From the NCBI GenBank assembly GCA_040882225.1, contig JBBEBR010000003.1, positions 105,104-169,103 of the forward strand: a stretch of 64,000 nucleotides of DNA, read 5' to 3'. Shown here piece by piece: positions 25,103-35,128 of this stretch. The position numbers and the translations under genes are program-made. How positions within the stretch are numbered: the first letter of the stretch is position 1; every line of letters begins with the position of its first letter. A model generated the notes under the pieces. That model was given only the letters and a program-made list of their open reading frames with translations, had not been told where the DNA came from and ran no database searches. Origin of the DNA: Gracilimonas sp040882225. GTDB lineage: Bacteria > Bacteroidota > Rhodothermia > Balneolales > Balneolaceae.

Positions 25103-26296
25103 TTAGCGCCCCTGAACTCTCTTTCTAAGCATCATTTTGGTTTCGTATACATTTTTTTCACGCACAAGCCGAAGCTCCATTTCCTCACCTTCAGTATACT
25201 CGCGCATCAAAGCCCAAGCATGCATTTCACTGGTTACACGTTCATCGCCGATTTCTACAATAATATCACCGGGCATAATTCCGCTGTCGTAGGCGGGCCC
25301 GCTTTTGTTCACTTCCGTCACAAACATCCCGGAAATAGGAGGGATACTTTGATTTTGTAACACAAGCTGACGGGTTACCGGAACAAACTTCATTCCGGGA
25401 TCATAATCCAGAGACACCGCGCCCGATTCTTTAAGCTGAGAAATAATTTTTTGAACACGGTTACTCGGAATGGCGAAGCCCAATCCTACAAATCCAGAAC
25501 TGGTTCCACCGGTAAAAATGAAGGTGTTAACTCCAATTACGTTGCCATTACTATTAATTAACGGGCCGCCGGAATTCCCACGATTAATGGCGGCATCGGT
25601 TTGAATCATTTCTACATAAACCCTGGGATCCTGTGGATCGGGACGAAAATCTCGCTCTTTTGCGCTAACCACTCCAACGGTAACGGAGGGCTCTCCCTGC
25701 GAAAACAGGCCAAATGGATTTCCCACGGCAATAGCCCATTCACCTACCATAATTTCATCCGAGTCGGCAAAGGTAACACTGGGAAATTTTCTGCCTTCGC
25801 CCTTTAACCTGATCAACGTAAGATCTGCCAGTTCATCAGAACCGAGCAATTCCGCTTCATAGTTGGTTCCATCCGAAAGGGAAACCATAATGGTTTTGGA
25901 GCTTTTGCTTACCACATGTTCGTTGGTTACCACCAGGCCATCTTCACTAATAATAAAACCTGAACCCGCGCTTTGAATTTCCCGCTCAAATGGCACATTG
26001 TAGAACCGGAAGAAAAAGTCCATTTCACGGGTAAAACCTCGCTCAACTTCTGTTACGGTAATACTCACGATTGCGGGGCTCGCTTTTTCAACCGCGTTTG
26101 TAATCGCATTCCTGCGGCTTTCTTCAATATTGTTAGAGGGTGAAGTCTTCGCGATGGGTTCCTCTTTTTCATCCTCACCGCTAAAAGTTTCTACCACCGC
26201 CAGAGTATCCCTTGCAGGCTCTTTCTCGTTCGGTTGTTTTTCACAGCCTACGATAAGAGCCAAGAAAAAAATCCAGATAGAAGCGTTTTTAACCAT
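25103..26296 (-). CDS. HtrA/DegP-family trypsin-like serine protease with PDZ domain
   Basis: Start set at 26296 (MVKNASIWIFFLALIVGC); this gives a lipobox at Cys18, so it is probably a lipoprotein. The catalytic triad is visible: His in VVTNEHVVS, Asp in LADLTLIRL and Ser in NRGNSGGPLI. A PDZ domain occupies the C-terminal 100 residues (GMFVTEVNKSGPAYDSGIMPGD). HtrA proteases degrade or refold damaged envelope proteins. One PDZ, about 397 residues: DegS-like architecture more than DegP. Confidence 0.92.
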   Translation of the reverse strand: MVKNASIWIFFLALIVGCEKQPNEKEPARDTLAVVETFSGEDEKEEPIAKTSPSNNIEESRRNAITNAVEKASPAIVSITVTEVERGFTREMDFFFRFYNVPFEREIQSAGSGFIISEDGLVVTNEHVVSKSSKTIMVSLSDGTNYEAELLGSDELADLTLIRLKGEGRKFPSVTFADSDEIMVGEWAIAVGNPFGLFSQGEPSVTVGVVSAKERDFRPDPQDPRVYVEMIQTDAAINRGNSGGPLINSNGNVIGVNTFIFTGGTSSGFVGLGFAIPSNRVQKIISQLKESGAVSLDYDPGMKFVPVTRQLVLQNQSIPPISGMFVTEVNKSGPAYDSGIMPGDIIVEIGDERVTSEMHAWALMREYTEGEEMELRLVREKNVYETKMMLRKRVQGR

Positions 26297-26421
26297 CTTA
26301 AAATTGAGTTGTATGTGATTGTAAGGAATTTCAAATCGCGTTGGTAACGATAATTCAGAAACTGAATTGCATCTGCCTTCCCTCAAAAAAATCCAAAAAA
26401 AAAATATAGCCACAACAAAAA

Positions 26422-27384
26422 CTAAAGCTGCTTTTCGCCAATACGAATCACTTCTTTGACAGCCTCTTCAAGCGGACCGGGATGCCAAGCTCCAGCCGCT
26501 TTTTTATGTCCGCCTCCATTGAGTTCCCGGGCCCACTTATTCACATCAATTTCACTTTGTGAACGTAAGCTCATTTTGATTTTATCTTCGTCTTCCCGAA
26601 ATAAAACACACGCTTTTACGCCCTCCACACTTAGCGGATATTGCACAAAACCTTCTGTATCACCACTTGAAGTTCCCGTTTCTGAGAGCATCTCGGCGGT
26701 CACGCAGATGGTGGCTATTTGTTTATTTGAATGAAGCGTGATGGTATTCAGGGCAAGGCTTAGAAGCTTTAGCTGCTTCAGAGGCCGGGAGGCATAGATT
26801 CTTTCTACAATTTCATTCGGGGTGAATTTTCCCCGCTCCATCAAATCTGCGGCTGCTTGCATCGTCTGTGGGCTAACGCTATCGAACTGAAAAGATCCGG
26901 TATCGGTAACAATACCGGTGTACATAGCTTTTGCAACACGCGCATCAATCTGATCAGGATTATGTTCTGCATACAATTTATACACCAGCTCGCAGGTAGA
27001 GGAGTAGCTGGTTTCCGAAACAAAACTCTCGAAAATATCTTCCGGATCGGGATGATGGTCAATCATGTAAACCGGCTTTCCATAGTCCTTCAATTTTTCC
27101 GCAGTGGGCCCAAACCGGTGCAGCGCGTTTCCATCCACTACTATAAAAGCGTCGAAGGAACTCAGGTTGGTTTTTTGAGGATTGGATACCTCGAAAAACT
27201 CCATCAGCCAATGCAGGTTAGCGGGAGCGGAATCCTCATTAAAAGCGGCGGCTTCAATCCCGTTTTTCTGTAGCCACAGGCATAGCGCGATTTGCGAACC
27301 GAGACAATCGCCATCTGGACGGATATGTGAAAATACCGCGATTTTTTTGTGTGATGTTACCTTCTCAATAAATTCTTTAAACAT
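26422..27384 (-). CDS. DHH-family phosphoesterase, NrnA-like
   Basis: Start set at 27384 (MFKEFIEKVTSHKKI); about 320 residues, standard for NrnA. DHH motifs: SHIRPDGDCLGSQ, VDGN, IDHHPDPED and the DTGSFQFDS region, followed by the DHHA1 motif GGGHKKAAG near the C-terminus. NrnA degrades short oligoribonucleotides and can dephosphorylate pAp. A longer upstream frame has no support. Confidence 0.9.
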   Translation of the reverse strand: MFKEFIEKVTSHKKIAVFSHIRPDGDCLGSQIALCLWLQKNGIEAAAFNEDSAPANLHWLMEFFEVSNPQKTNLSSFDAFIVVDGNALHRFGPTAEKLKDYGKPVYMIDHHPDPEDIFESFVSETSYSSTCELVYKLYAEHNPDQIDARVAKAMYTGIVTDTGSFQFDSVSPQTMQAAADLMERGKFTPNEIVERIYASRPLKQLKLLSLALNTITLHSNKQIATICVTAEMLSETGTSSGDTEGFVQYPLSVEGVKACVLFREDEDKIKMSLRSQSEIDVNKWARELNGGGHKKAAGAWHPGPLEEAVKEVIRIGEKQL

Positions 27385-27507
27385 AAAATCTCCTTGGGCG
27401 CAAAAATAGCAGAACCATGGCAGAAATACATTTTTATCTGAAGAGGAATTCCACAGGCGCCGGAAAATTGATTTCGCAATTGTGTTCGACTCTATCTTGT
27501 TGTGTAA

Positions 27508-27573
27508 AGACCTGTTAGGTTTCAAATTTATCGAGGTTATTCCATTTATTTTCCAATAAAATCTGACAGGTCT
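27508..27573. repeat. Dispersed palindromic repeat, family A, copy 2
   Basis: Arms 27508-27522 and 27559-27573 pair over 13 of 15 bases (AGACCTGTTAGGTTT with AAATCTGACAGGTCT). Loop sequence resembles copy 1 at 16681-16758. It lies upstream of the thiamine pyrophosphokinase gene. Confidence 0.7.
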
Positions 27574-27674
27574 GTGACGGTATCTTTTGAACTTGTGTGC
27601 ATTTAGAATCGAGCTCAGGTTTTAACTATTTTCAGGCTTGTGAAGAGTCATCAAAAAAACCAGGGTTAAAATTT

Positions 27675-28307
27675 ATGCACGCTCTTATTATTTGTAATGG
27701 ATTTCCACCTTCGAAACTGCTTTTAACACAGGAGGTGGCTAAGGCCGACTTAATTATTGGGGCTGATGGTGGCGGAAATATTTTGTTGAATCACCTAATT
27801 AAACCGGATGTGGTGATTGGTGATCTTGACAGTTTTCAAAAACCTGAAAAACCAGATTTCGAAATCCTCCTCGATCGCGGACAGGAAACAAACGACTTAG
27901 AAAAAGCGCTGGAATATGCCCTTAAAGCCGGTTCTGATTCATGTACTGTTTTGGGGGCCTTCGGAAAACGAATGGATCATTCCCTGAAAAACCTTTCCGT
28001 GATGAAGAAATTTGACGACAAGCTTTCTTCACTTGTTTATAAAGATGAGTATCAAAAAGCTTTTCTGGTTTCCTCTTATTATGAAGATCAACTTCCAGCC
28101 GGCACCATTATTTCTCTATTTCCGCTTTCCGGGATCGTAAAAGGCATAACCACCAACGGCTTGAAATATCCCCTCCAAAATGACGAGCTGCGTAACGGCG
28201 CGCGCGATGGCACTTCTAATGAAAATATTCAGCCGGCTTTTTCTATTACAGTGGATTCGGGAGACCTGGTGGTTTTTGTGGAATTGCGCCCCGCCGGCGA
28301 TGAATAG
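27675..28307 (+). CDS. Thiamine pyrophosphokinase
   Basis: Start set at 27675 (MHALIICNGFPP), 210 residues. TPK motifs: DLIIGADGG (nucleotide binding), PDVVIGDLDS, and the DQ/ETNDLEKAL segment, then GAFGKRMDH; the C-terminal thiamine-binding beta-sandwich ends SGDLVVFVEL. It converts thiamine and ATP to thiamine diphosphate. An upstream extension of the frame overlaps the palindromic repeat region and lacks homology. Confidence 0.9.
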   Translation: MHALIICNGFPPSKLLLTQEVAKADLIIGADGGGNILLNHLIKPDVVIGDLDSFQKPEKPDFEILLDRGQETNDLEKALEYALKAGSDSCTVLGAFGKRMDHSLKNLSVMKKFDDKLSSLVYKDEYQKAFLVSSYYEDQLPAGTIISLFPLSGIVKGITTNGLKYPLQNDELRNGARDGTSNENIQPAFSITVDSGDLVVFVELRPAGDE

Positions 28308-28335
28308 TGTTGTGTCAAATGTCCATGTCGTTGGC

Positions 28336-28400
28336 AGACCTGTCAGGTTTTGTAGAATTTGTACCAGACATAGCAAATAGCCTCTAAACCTGACACGTCT
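28336..28400. repeat. Dispersed palindromic repeat, family A, copy 3
   Basis: Arms 28336-28350 (AGACCTGTCAGGTTT) and 28386-28400 (AAACCTGACACGTCT) pair over 14 of 15 bases; pairing extends outward (TTGGC/GCCAA). Third member of the family, immediately downstream of the thiamine pyrophosphokinase gene, so copies 2 and 3 flank that gene. Confidence 0.75.
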
Positions 28401-28593
28401 TGGCCATTTTGGAATAGTGGAACGAAAATCTAACGATTTTTAGCTCGATGATGGTTTTTCAATTACACCCGCTGCACCTGCAAACCCCAGATGTGAATCT
28501 TGTAAGAATTAACAAAAATTCTATAGCATTTCTTTATCGAATCTTAGGGATGTTTAAATAGTTAAAATTTTAATTCAGAAAAAAGGTAATTGT

Positions 28594-29139
28594 ATGGAAG
28601 CATCAAAATCTCAGAATGAGAAATCTGTAAAAGCTAAATCTGACGCGGCGAAAGGATTAACCACTTTGTTTGAGAATCAGTTAAAAGATATTTACTGGGC
28701 CGAAAAAGCCTTGGTTAAAGCCATTCCAAAAATGATTAGTAACGCCTCTTCCGATGAATTGACAAAAGCCCTGGATGATCATCTTTCAGAAACAGAAAAA
28801 CAAGTAGATCGGCTGGAAAAAGTTTTCGATTCGATAGATGTGAAAGCTAAGGCAGAGAAATGTGAAGCCATGGAAGGGTTGATTAAGGAAGCCGAAGAGA
28901 TCATGAAAGAAACCGAAAAAGGAGATGTACGGGATGCTGGCATCATTGTGGCCGCTCAAAAGGTGGAGCATTATGAGATAGCCACTTACGGTTCGCTATG
29001 TGTTTTCGCTGAAACATTGGGCGAAGATGAAGCCCTGAAATTGTTGAAAGACACATTAAAAGAAGAAAAGCAGGCTGATGAGAAACTAAGTAAAATTGCA
29101 GAGTCTACCGTTAATGTTGAGGCTATGAAGAACGGCTAA
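28594..29139 (+). CDS. DUF892 ferritin-like protein (YciE/YciF family)
   Basis: A 181-residue protein with the YciE/YciF signature TLFENQLKDIYWAEKAL, helical throughout, with acidic residues positioned as in ferritin-like four-helix bundles (EHYEIATYGSL). Family members are induced by stress; a di-metal function is presumed. It heads a stress-related group with the glycine-zipper protein and the KatE catalase on the same strand. Confidence 0.88.
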   Translation: MEASKSQNEKSVKAKSDAAKGLTTLFENQLKDIYWAEKALVKAIPKMISNASSDELTKALDDHLSETEKQVDRLEKVFDSIDVKAKAEKCEAMEGLIKEAEEIMKETEKGDVRDAGIIVAAQKVEHYEIATYGSLCVFAETLGEDEALKLLKDTLKEEKQADEKLSKIAESTVNVEAMKNG

Positions 29140-29205
29140 AACAACATTTATTTCCAAGTATTGAGTTTAAATAAAAAGAGATAAATCAAAAAAGGAGAGA
29201 TTAAC

Positions 29206-29901
29206 ATGGATGAACAAAGAAGGTCAGGTAACCGTCCAGATAGAACAGCAGACATTTCTAACAGGCCGGAAGAGAGAACCGGTGATGTTTCCGGTGTGCC
29301 CGGTGCAAATAAACCGGGAAGTGAACGAAGAACAGAGGATATGACCCGTTCAGAAAGCAGATCGGGCGACACAGTGGGTTCGAGCCAGGAAGACATGCCT
29401 ATGCTTACCGGGCTTTTCCGAGACCGAAAGGATGCTGAAGACGCTTATAACGGTCTGCTCAAACATGGGTTTACCGAACACGACATCACACTTATTATGT
29501 CGGAAGATACCCGCAAAGAATATTTCGATAAGGAAGGTGAAAATACCGAAATGGGAAATAAAGCAATGGAAGGAACAGGCGCAGGTTCCGCTATTGGCGG
29601 TACTGTTGGCGCAGCAGTTGGTATCATAGCCGCAGTTGGAAGTAGCATTGTTGTTCCCGGTTTAGGCTTAGCCATTGCCGGGCCTATTGCTGGCGGATTA
29701 GCCGGAGCCGGAGCGGGCGGCCTTACAGGTGGACTTATCGGCGCTTTAGTTGGTGCCGGAATTCCAGAAGACAAGGCTAAACTCTATAAAGAAGAAATCA
29801 AAAACGGCGGAATTGTTGTGGGTGTAAAACCCCGTAACGAGAAAGATACCGACTATATTGAAACTGAGTGGCAAACAAGAGCGGAAGAGATTTACCGTTA
29901 G
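29206..29901 (+). CDS. General-stress protein with YflT-like domain and glycine zipper
   Basis: A 231-residue protein. Residues 1-65 are disordered and charged; then an YflT/GSP17M-like segment (MLTGLFRDRKDAEDAYNGL) and a long Gly/Ala-rich membrane-inserting region (about 125-190) of glycine-zipper type; the end is KPRNEKDTDYIETEW. A strong ribosome-binding site (aaaggagaga) precedes the ATG. A clear terminator follows at 29925. Likely induced with its stress neighbours; the molecular role is unknown. Confidence 0.8.
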   Translation: MDEQRRSGNRPDRTADISNRPEERTGDVSGVPGANKPGSERRTEDMTRSESRSGDTVGSSQEDMPMLTGLFRDRKDAEDAYNGLLKHGFTEHDITLIMSEDTRKEYFDKEGENTEMGNKAMEGTGAGSAIGGTVGAAVGIIAAVGSSIVVPGLGLAIAGPIAGGLAGAGAGGLTGGLIGALVGAGIPEDKAKLYKEEIKNGGIVVGVKPRNEKDTDYIETEWQTRAEEIYR

Positions 29902-29924
29902 AAAAAGAATCACTACCCGATTAA

Positions 29925-29955
29925 ATGGAGCCCATAATGTGGCTCCATTTTTTTT
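29925..29955 (+). terminator. Intrinsic terminator
   Basis: Stem ATGGAGCC (29925-29932) with GGCTCCAT (29941-29948), then a run of T to 29955, 24 bp after the stress-protein stop. Confidence 0.9.
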
Positions 29956-30020
29956 ATCTGCCTAAAAATCTTGGGAAGCTTATCCCATTATAACATCAAG
30001 AATGAAAAATCAGAAGTACA

Positions 30021-32180
30021 ATGCAAGATCACGAGAAGGATAAATCAAAGGCTAAGCAGGAACAGCTTGATAAGGAAAAAAAATCAGACCAGGATAAATT
30101 TTTAACCACCAATAACGGGGTAAGAATTAACGACAATCAAAATTCGCTGAAAGCTGGTGAACGCGGGCCCACTTTGCTTGAAGATTTTGTAATGCGTGAA
30201 AAAATCCAGCATTTCGATCACGAGCGCATCCCAGAAAGAGTAGTGCATGCAAGAGGCTCCGGAGCTCATGGCTATTTTGAATCGTATGGGACAGCAGGTA
30301 AATATACCAAAGCTCACTTCCTTCAAAAAGAAGGCCAAAAAACTCCGGTGTTCGTGCGATTTAGTACGGTGGTCGGTTCCCGAGGCTCAACCGATCTTGC
30401 CCGTGATGTGCGTGGATTTGCGACAAAATTTTATACCGAAGAAGGTAATTATGATTTAGTGGCCAATAACATCCCAGTCTTTTTTATTCAGGATTCGATG
30501 AAATTCCCTGACCTGGTTCATGCCATAAAACCTGAGCCGGATAGCGAAACCCCTCAGGCTTCCGCCGCTCATGATACTTTTTGGGATTTTATTTCTTTGA
30601 TGCCGGAATCTATGCACATGATTATGTGGGTAATGAGTGACCGCGCCATTCCGCGTAGCTTCAGAATGATGGAAGGATTTGGCGTGCATACTTTCAGAAT
30701 GTTGAATGAAAAGAATGAATCAACTTTTGTAAAACTGCATTGGAAACCACTTTTGGGAGTGCATGGCATTACCTGGGATGAAGCTCAGAAGATTTCCGGC
30801 AAAGATCCCGACTTTCTCCGCAAAGATTTATGGGATGCTATTGATGAAGAAAATTACCCGGAGTTCGAACTTGGAATTCAGGTTGTGGAGGAAAAAGATG
30901 AGCATAGTTTTGATTTCGACTTGCTCGATCCCACTAAATTAATTCCCGAAGAAGAAGTGCCGGTGGAAGTGATCGGTAAAATGACGCTGAACAAAAATCC
31001 CGATAATTTCTTTGCCGAAACCGAGCAGGTTGCTTTTCATCCGGGGCATGTGGTGCCGGGAATCGATTTTACGAACGACCCGCTTCTACAGGGCCGGCTT
31101 TTTTCTTATACAGATACTCAGCTTATTCGATTGGGCGGACCGAATTTTCCTGAGATTCCAATTAATCGTCCTGTGGCTCCGGTGCATAATAATCAGAGGG
31201 ATGGTTTTATGCGCCAAACGATTAACCAGGGCCAGTCGAGCTACGATCCCAATACCACCGGAAGTGGCTGCCCATTTCAAGCCAAAATGAGCGAGGGCGG
31301 ATTTACCAGCCATAATGAGCGAATTGAGGCTCACAAAATCAGGGGAAGGAGTAAAAGCTTTACTGATCACTTTAGCCAGGCTACACTGTTTTATAATAGC
31401 CAGAGTGAAACTGAGAAAGAGCATATTGCCAGCGCTTTGTGTTTTGAATTGGGGAAAGTGAAAGATGAAAAAATCCGGGAGCGTATGGTTGGTTTTCTGA
31501 ATCAGGTAGATATGAGCCTTGCTACAGAAGTCGCTGATGGCTTGGGGTTGAAAGTTCCTTCAGAACCTGAAAAACCCCTCAACAGAAGTGTACCCGCTGA
31601 TGCAGATCAGGAACAATACGAACCCATCAAAAAAACCCAGTCCACAAAAATGGATCCTGCTCTCAGTATGATAAAGATGAACAAGAGATATCCTGTGAAG
31701 GGCCGAAAAGTTGCCATTCTTGCCGCTGACGGTGTGGATGATGGCGCAATCAGTAAAATGAAACTCGCGCTGAAAGAGAAAAATGTAATGGCGAACATAA
31801 TTGCCCCAAAAAGTGGAAGCATTACGAGCGCATCGGGAGAAAGCATTAAAGTGGATAAAAGCTTTTTAACGACATCAAGTGTTTTGTTTGATGCGGTATA
31901 TATTCCCGGTGGCAGTAAGAGTATAAAGATGTTATCAAATCAGGCTGATGCCATTCATTTTATCAATGAAGCCTTCAAACATTTCAAACCCATTGCCGCT
32001 AATGAGGAGGCTGTAGATTTTTTCAACCAAACAACTGCCGGAAATCACTTCGAAAGTTCTGATGAAAAGGAAGCTGCAGAACAGGGCGTTATCCTGAATG
32101 GCACACCAGATGAATTTATTGACGCTATTTCCCGACATCGATTCTGGCATAGGAAATCGCCGGAAATGATTCCGGCTTAA
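30021..32180 (+). CDS. katE: KatE-type large-subunit catalase (HPII)
   Basis: A 719-residue clade 2 catalase. The active-site region is RVVHARGSGAHGYFE with the distal His; the haem-ligand Tyr is in RLFSYTDTQLIRLGG. The C-terminal 150 residues (from GRKVAILAADGVDD) form the DJ-1/PfpI-like domain characteristic of HPII enzymes. It disproportionates hydrogen peroxide in the cytoplasm. It has a separate promoter region after the terminator at 29955 and follows two stress genes. Confidence 0.96.
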   Translation: MQDHEKDKSKAKQEQLDKEKKSDQDKFLTTNNGVRINDNQNSLKAGERGPTLLEDFVMREKIQHFDHERIPERVVHARGSGAHGYFESYGTAGKYTKAHFLQKEGQKTPVFVRFSTVVGSRGSTDLARDVRGFATKFYTEEGNYDLVANNIPVFFIQDSMKFPDLVHAIKPEPDSETPQASAAHDTFWDFISLMPESMHMIMWVMSDRAIPRSFRMMEGFGVHTFRMLNEKNESTFVKLHWKPLLGVHGITWDEAQKISGKDPDFLRKDLWDAIDEENYPEFELGIQVVEEKDEHSFDFDLLDPTKLIPEEEVPVEVIGKMTLNKNPDNFFAETEQVAFHPGHVVPGIDFTNDPLLQGRLFSYTDTQLIRLGGPNFPEIPINRPVAPVHNNQRDGFMRQTINQGQSSYDPNTTGSGCPFQAKMSEGGFTSHNERIEAHKIRGRSKSFTDHFSQATLFYNSQSETEKEHIASALCFELGKVKDEKIRERMVGFLNQVDMSLATEVADGLGLKVPSEPEKPLNRSVPADADQEQYEPIKKTQSTKMDPALSMIKMNKRYPVKGRKVAILAADGVDDGAISKMKLALKEKNVMANIIAPKSGSITSASGESIKVDKSFLTTSSVLFDAVYIPGGSKSIKMLSNQADAIHFINEAFKHFKPIAANEEAVDFFNQTTAGNHFESSDEKEAAEQGVILNGTPDEFIDAISRHRFWHRKSPEMIPA

Positions 32181-32707
32181 ACTTGCTGAACAATAAAAGT
32201 CAGAAGAACATCTCAAACGTACTGCCGCCATTTTTTTACTGGCAATGGTTTTTCTATGCTTTCACTTGATTGGTATTTCAGAATTTTGGCACTGATTCTT
32301 ATTTCTTCCTATGCTTTTTTCCTGACTTTTCGGCTCAGCGAGCCGAGGTACGTACAACGGCTCGCTGAGCCGTTCAATCTATATCCCAGAACTTTTGCCG
32401 AAATGATTTAGGATTAACGAGCGGCGAATTTCGTTGGCCTAATTACTACCTTCCATCACCCCGTTTCGAGCCTGCATTTCTATGTTGCTCAAAAAGCAGA
32501 AACGGAATGATGGGTTCAGATAAGTAGAAATCATCATCATTCGGCACACTCTGAACAGGTCAAAAACCGAGACTTCGAAGGGAGCCGGGTGATGGAAATT
32601 TGACGCTGATTCTTCTTTCAATAACACAGTATCATTCACATCTTTTTCGGAATGCTTTTTTTGTTTCCGATCATTATACTAAACCAAATTAGACTACTGA
32701 TATCTTT
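32181..32707. other. Intergenic region rich in inverted repeats
   Basis: No supported gene in 527 bp. It contains the family B palindrome pair at 32331-32372 and an 11-bp inverted repeat TTCCATCACCC / GGGTGATGGAA (32451-32461 with 32587-32597) enclosing 125 bp. A 66-codon minus-strand frame within that interval has no family match that I know. Confidence 0.6.
32331..32372. repeat. Dispersed palindromic repeat, family B, copy 1
   Basis: CGGCTCAGCGAGCCG (32331-32345) is followed, after a 12-bp spacer containing TACGTA, by its exact reverse complement CGGCTCGCTGAGCCG (32358-32372). Each arm is itself a small hairpin (CGGCTC/GAGCCG). The same arms occur at 55950-55992. Confidence 0.85.
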
Positions 32708-35125
32708 ATGCGCTATTTAAAAGCCGGCATTCCCGGAATCTTACTTCTTGTTCTTGTTTTTTCGTTAAATACTAAGTTTGGAAGCATACCTCCGCTTGGT
32801 AAATTTTTTGATCCCCAGGCTGGGTTTTGGTCAAATGCTGAAACTTCATTCCCTCAATCAGAAACCCTGAGTCTGTCTGGAATTCAAGATGAGGTTACTG
32901 TTTATTTTGATGATCGGCGAGTACCACATATCTTCGCCAAAAATGATCAGGACCTGTATTACGCACAGGGATTTGTGACTGCCCGCGACCGGCTTTTCCA
33001 AATGGAATTGCAAACATATGACGCCGGCGGAAGATTGTCTGAGTTTCTGGGTGAACGATTATTGAGCCGTGACTTAAATACCCGCCGCATTGGAATGCCC
33101 TATGGAGCAGAAAAAGCAAAAGAGAGCTTCAAACAAGATCCTGAAACATATGCTGCAATCAAGGCTTATTCTGATGGGGTAAATGATTTTATCTCTTCAC
33201 TTTCGGATGCGGATTTACCGCTTGAATACAAAATTCTGGATTTCAAACCTGAACCATGGGAAACCCTAAAAACTGCACTGCTTCTCAAAAATATGACCCG
33301 CTCTCTGGCCGGTCGAAACAATGATGTAAGCAGCAGCAATTCTCTTGCTTTTTTTGGGGATGAATACGTTGAGCGATTTTTCAATCAAAAACCGGAGCTG
33401 ACTGATCCCATTATTTCTTCTGCCCGTAAATGGGATTTCAGCGCCGATGTGCCAAATGCTCCTGATTCTCTTTTTGTCCCCTCCATCTCTGAAAATATTG
33501 ATCCTTTTCCGCCACACCCTTCTAACGGGAGTAATAGCTGGGCAGTTAGCGGAGCTAAAACAGAAAGCGGATATCCTATTCTTTCAAATGATCCTCATCT
33601 CGGAATGACGCTTCCTTCTATTTGGTATGAAATCCAACTTCATGCTCCTGAAAATAATTCTTATGGTGTTTCGCTGCCGGGAGCTCCCGCCGTTATCATT
33701 GGTTTCAACGAACACATTGCCTGGGGAGAAACAAATGTGGGATCGGATGTAATGGACTGGTATGAAGTGAAGTTCAAAGATGAAACAAAGCAGGAATACT
33801 GGCACAACGGGCAATGGAAGCCCACATCAACCCGAATAGAAAAAATTAAAGTACGTGGACAAGAAACAGTTTTTGATACGTTGATTTTTACTCATCACGG
33901 GCCGGTAATGCAGATGAATCCAAACGACACTGTTACCGTGCCTTTCTACCATGCTTTGCGATGGATTGCTCATGAACCTTCCAACGACTTGAGGACTTTC
34001 CTGGAGTTGAATCGCGCTAAAAATTATGAGGATTATGAAAAAGCTCTTTCTCATTATATGGCGCCGGCGCAAAATTTCATCTTTGCCAGTGCAGGGGGTG
34101 ATATCGCACTTTGGGTGAATGGAAAACTTCCTAAAAAGTGGGAATATCAGGGGAGAACGGTGAGTGATGGAACGGATGCTTTGTACGACTGGCATGGGTG
34201 GATTCCGCGGGAACAGAATCCCTGGGAGAAAAATCCGCCGAGAAATTTTGTGAGTTCAGCAAATCAGGAATCGGCCGGGGAGGATTACCCATATTATCTT
34301 GATGACAATTTTGCCCCTTTTGAACGAGGCCGCCGGATAAATGACCTGCTGTCCGGAATGGACGACATCACCCCGAAAAAAATGCAGCGCATGCAAATGG
34401 ATACGTACAGCTATCATGCGGCAACAATACTTCCTTTTATGTTGCAACAAATTGAGAAAGAGTCTCTGATTGTGTTGGAGTCTGAGGTTTTTGAGTTATT
34501 GCAGAGTTGGGATTTCAGGAATGACGGGGATGAAATTGCTCCTTCCGTTTTTAAGGAATGGTGGAGTTCTACCTTTCGCCTTATTTTTATTGATGAGTAT
34601 AGTTCAGTTAATAAACCGCTACGGTGGCCGCCACGGGACCGCCTTGTGGAGGTAATTAAGAATGATCCGGATTTTGTGTTCTATGATAATATCGAAACCG
34701 AAGATCGGGTAGAAGACAGGGCTTTTGTAATAAATAATGCTTTTGAGATAGCCCTTGAGCAACTTGAATATAAGCTGGGAGATTTCGGGGAAAACTGGAA
34801 ATGGGGATATTACAACAGAACGGATATAAATCATGTGGCTCAAATACCGGGAATGGGTGCTTTGGAAGTTTTCACCGGCGGAGGCTCTGAATCGATTAAC
34901 GCCATTAATGGAAGTCACGGCCCATCATGGAGAATGGTTGTTGAACTGGGGCCGGAAGTAAAAGCGCGAGGGGTTTATCCTGGTGGAATTTCAGGGAATC
35001 CCGGTTCTCCGAATTATGACGCTTTTTTAGAAACTTGGCGCACCGGAGAATTATACGATCTGAATTTTTTACGGGATGAACCAGTAGAATATAATTATCA
35101 CCTGAAAATGGTTAGCGGAGATTAG
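32708..35125 (+). CDS. Penicillin acylase family N-terminal nucleophile hydrolase
   Basis: An 805-residue precursor with an N-terminal membrane/signal segment. The autocleavage and nucleophile site is NGSNSWAVSG with Ser275 as the expected new N-terminus of the beta chain; VTVYFDDRRVPHIFA near the start of the mature alpha part and SNDPHLGM after the nucleophile are family hallmarks. Such enzymes hydrolyse amides, including beta-lactam side chains and acyl-homoserine lactones; the substrate is not predictable here. Located in the periplasm by inference. Confidence 0.93.
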   Translation: MRYLKAGIPGILLLVLVFSLNTKFGSIPPLGKFFDPQAGFWSNAETSFPQSETLSLSGIQDEVTVYFDDRRVPHIFAKNDQDLYYAQGFVTARDRLFQMELQTYDAGGRLSEFLGERLLSRDLNTRRIGMPYGAEKAKESFKQDPETYAAIKAYSDGVNDFISSLSDADLPLEYKILDFKPEPWETLKTALLLKNMTRSLAGRNNDVSSSNSLAFFGDEYVERFFNQKPELTDPIISSARKWDFSADVPNAPDSLFVPSISENIDPFPPHPSNGSNSWAVSGAKTESGYPILSNDPHLGMTLPSIWYEIQLHAPENNSYGVSLPGAPAVIIGFNEHIAWGETNVGSDVMDWYEVKFKDETKQEYWHNGQWKPTSTRIEKIKVRGQETVFDTLIFTHHGPVMQMNPNDTVTVPFYHALRWIAHEPSNDLRTFLELNRAKNYEDYEKALSHYMAPAQNFIFASAGGDIALWVNGKLPKKWEYQGRTVSDGTDALYDWHGWIPREQNPWEKNPPRNFVSSANQESAGEDYPYYLDDNFAPFERGRRINDLLSGMDDITPKKMQRMQMDTYSYHAATILPFMLQQIEKESLIVLESEVFELLQSWDFRNDGDEIAPSVFKEWWSSTFRLIFIDEYSSVNKPLRWPPRDRLVEVIKNDPDFVFYDNIETEDRVEDRAFVINNAFEIALEQLEYKLGDFGENWKWGYYNRTDINHVAQIPGMGALEVFTGGGSESINAINGSHGPSWRMVVELGPEVKARGVYPGGISGNPGSPNYDAFLETWRTGELYDLNFLRDEPVEYNYHLKMVSGD

Positions 35126-35128
35126 TGG

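Noticed and set aside
32439..32639. A 66-codon minus-strand frame in the katE-acylase gap
   Set aside because: Lies within an inverted-repeat interval, no ribosome-binding site that I can see and no family match.
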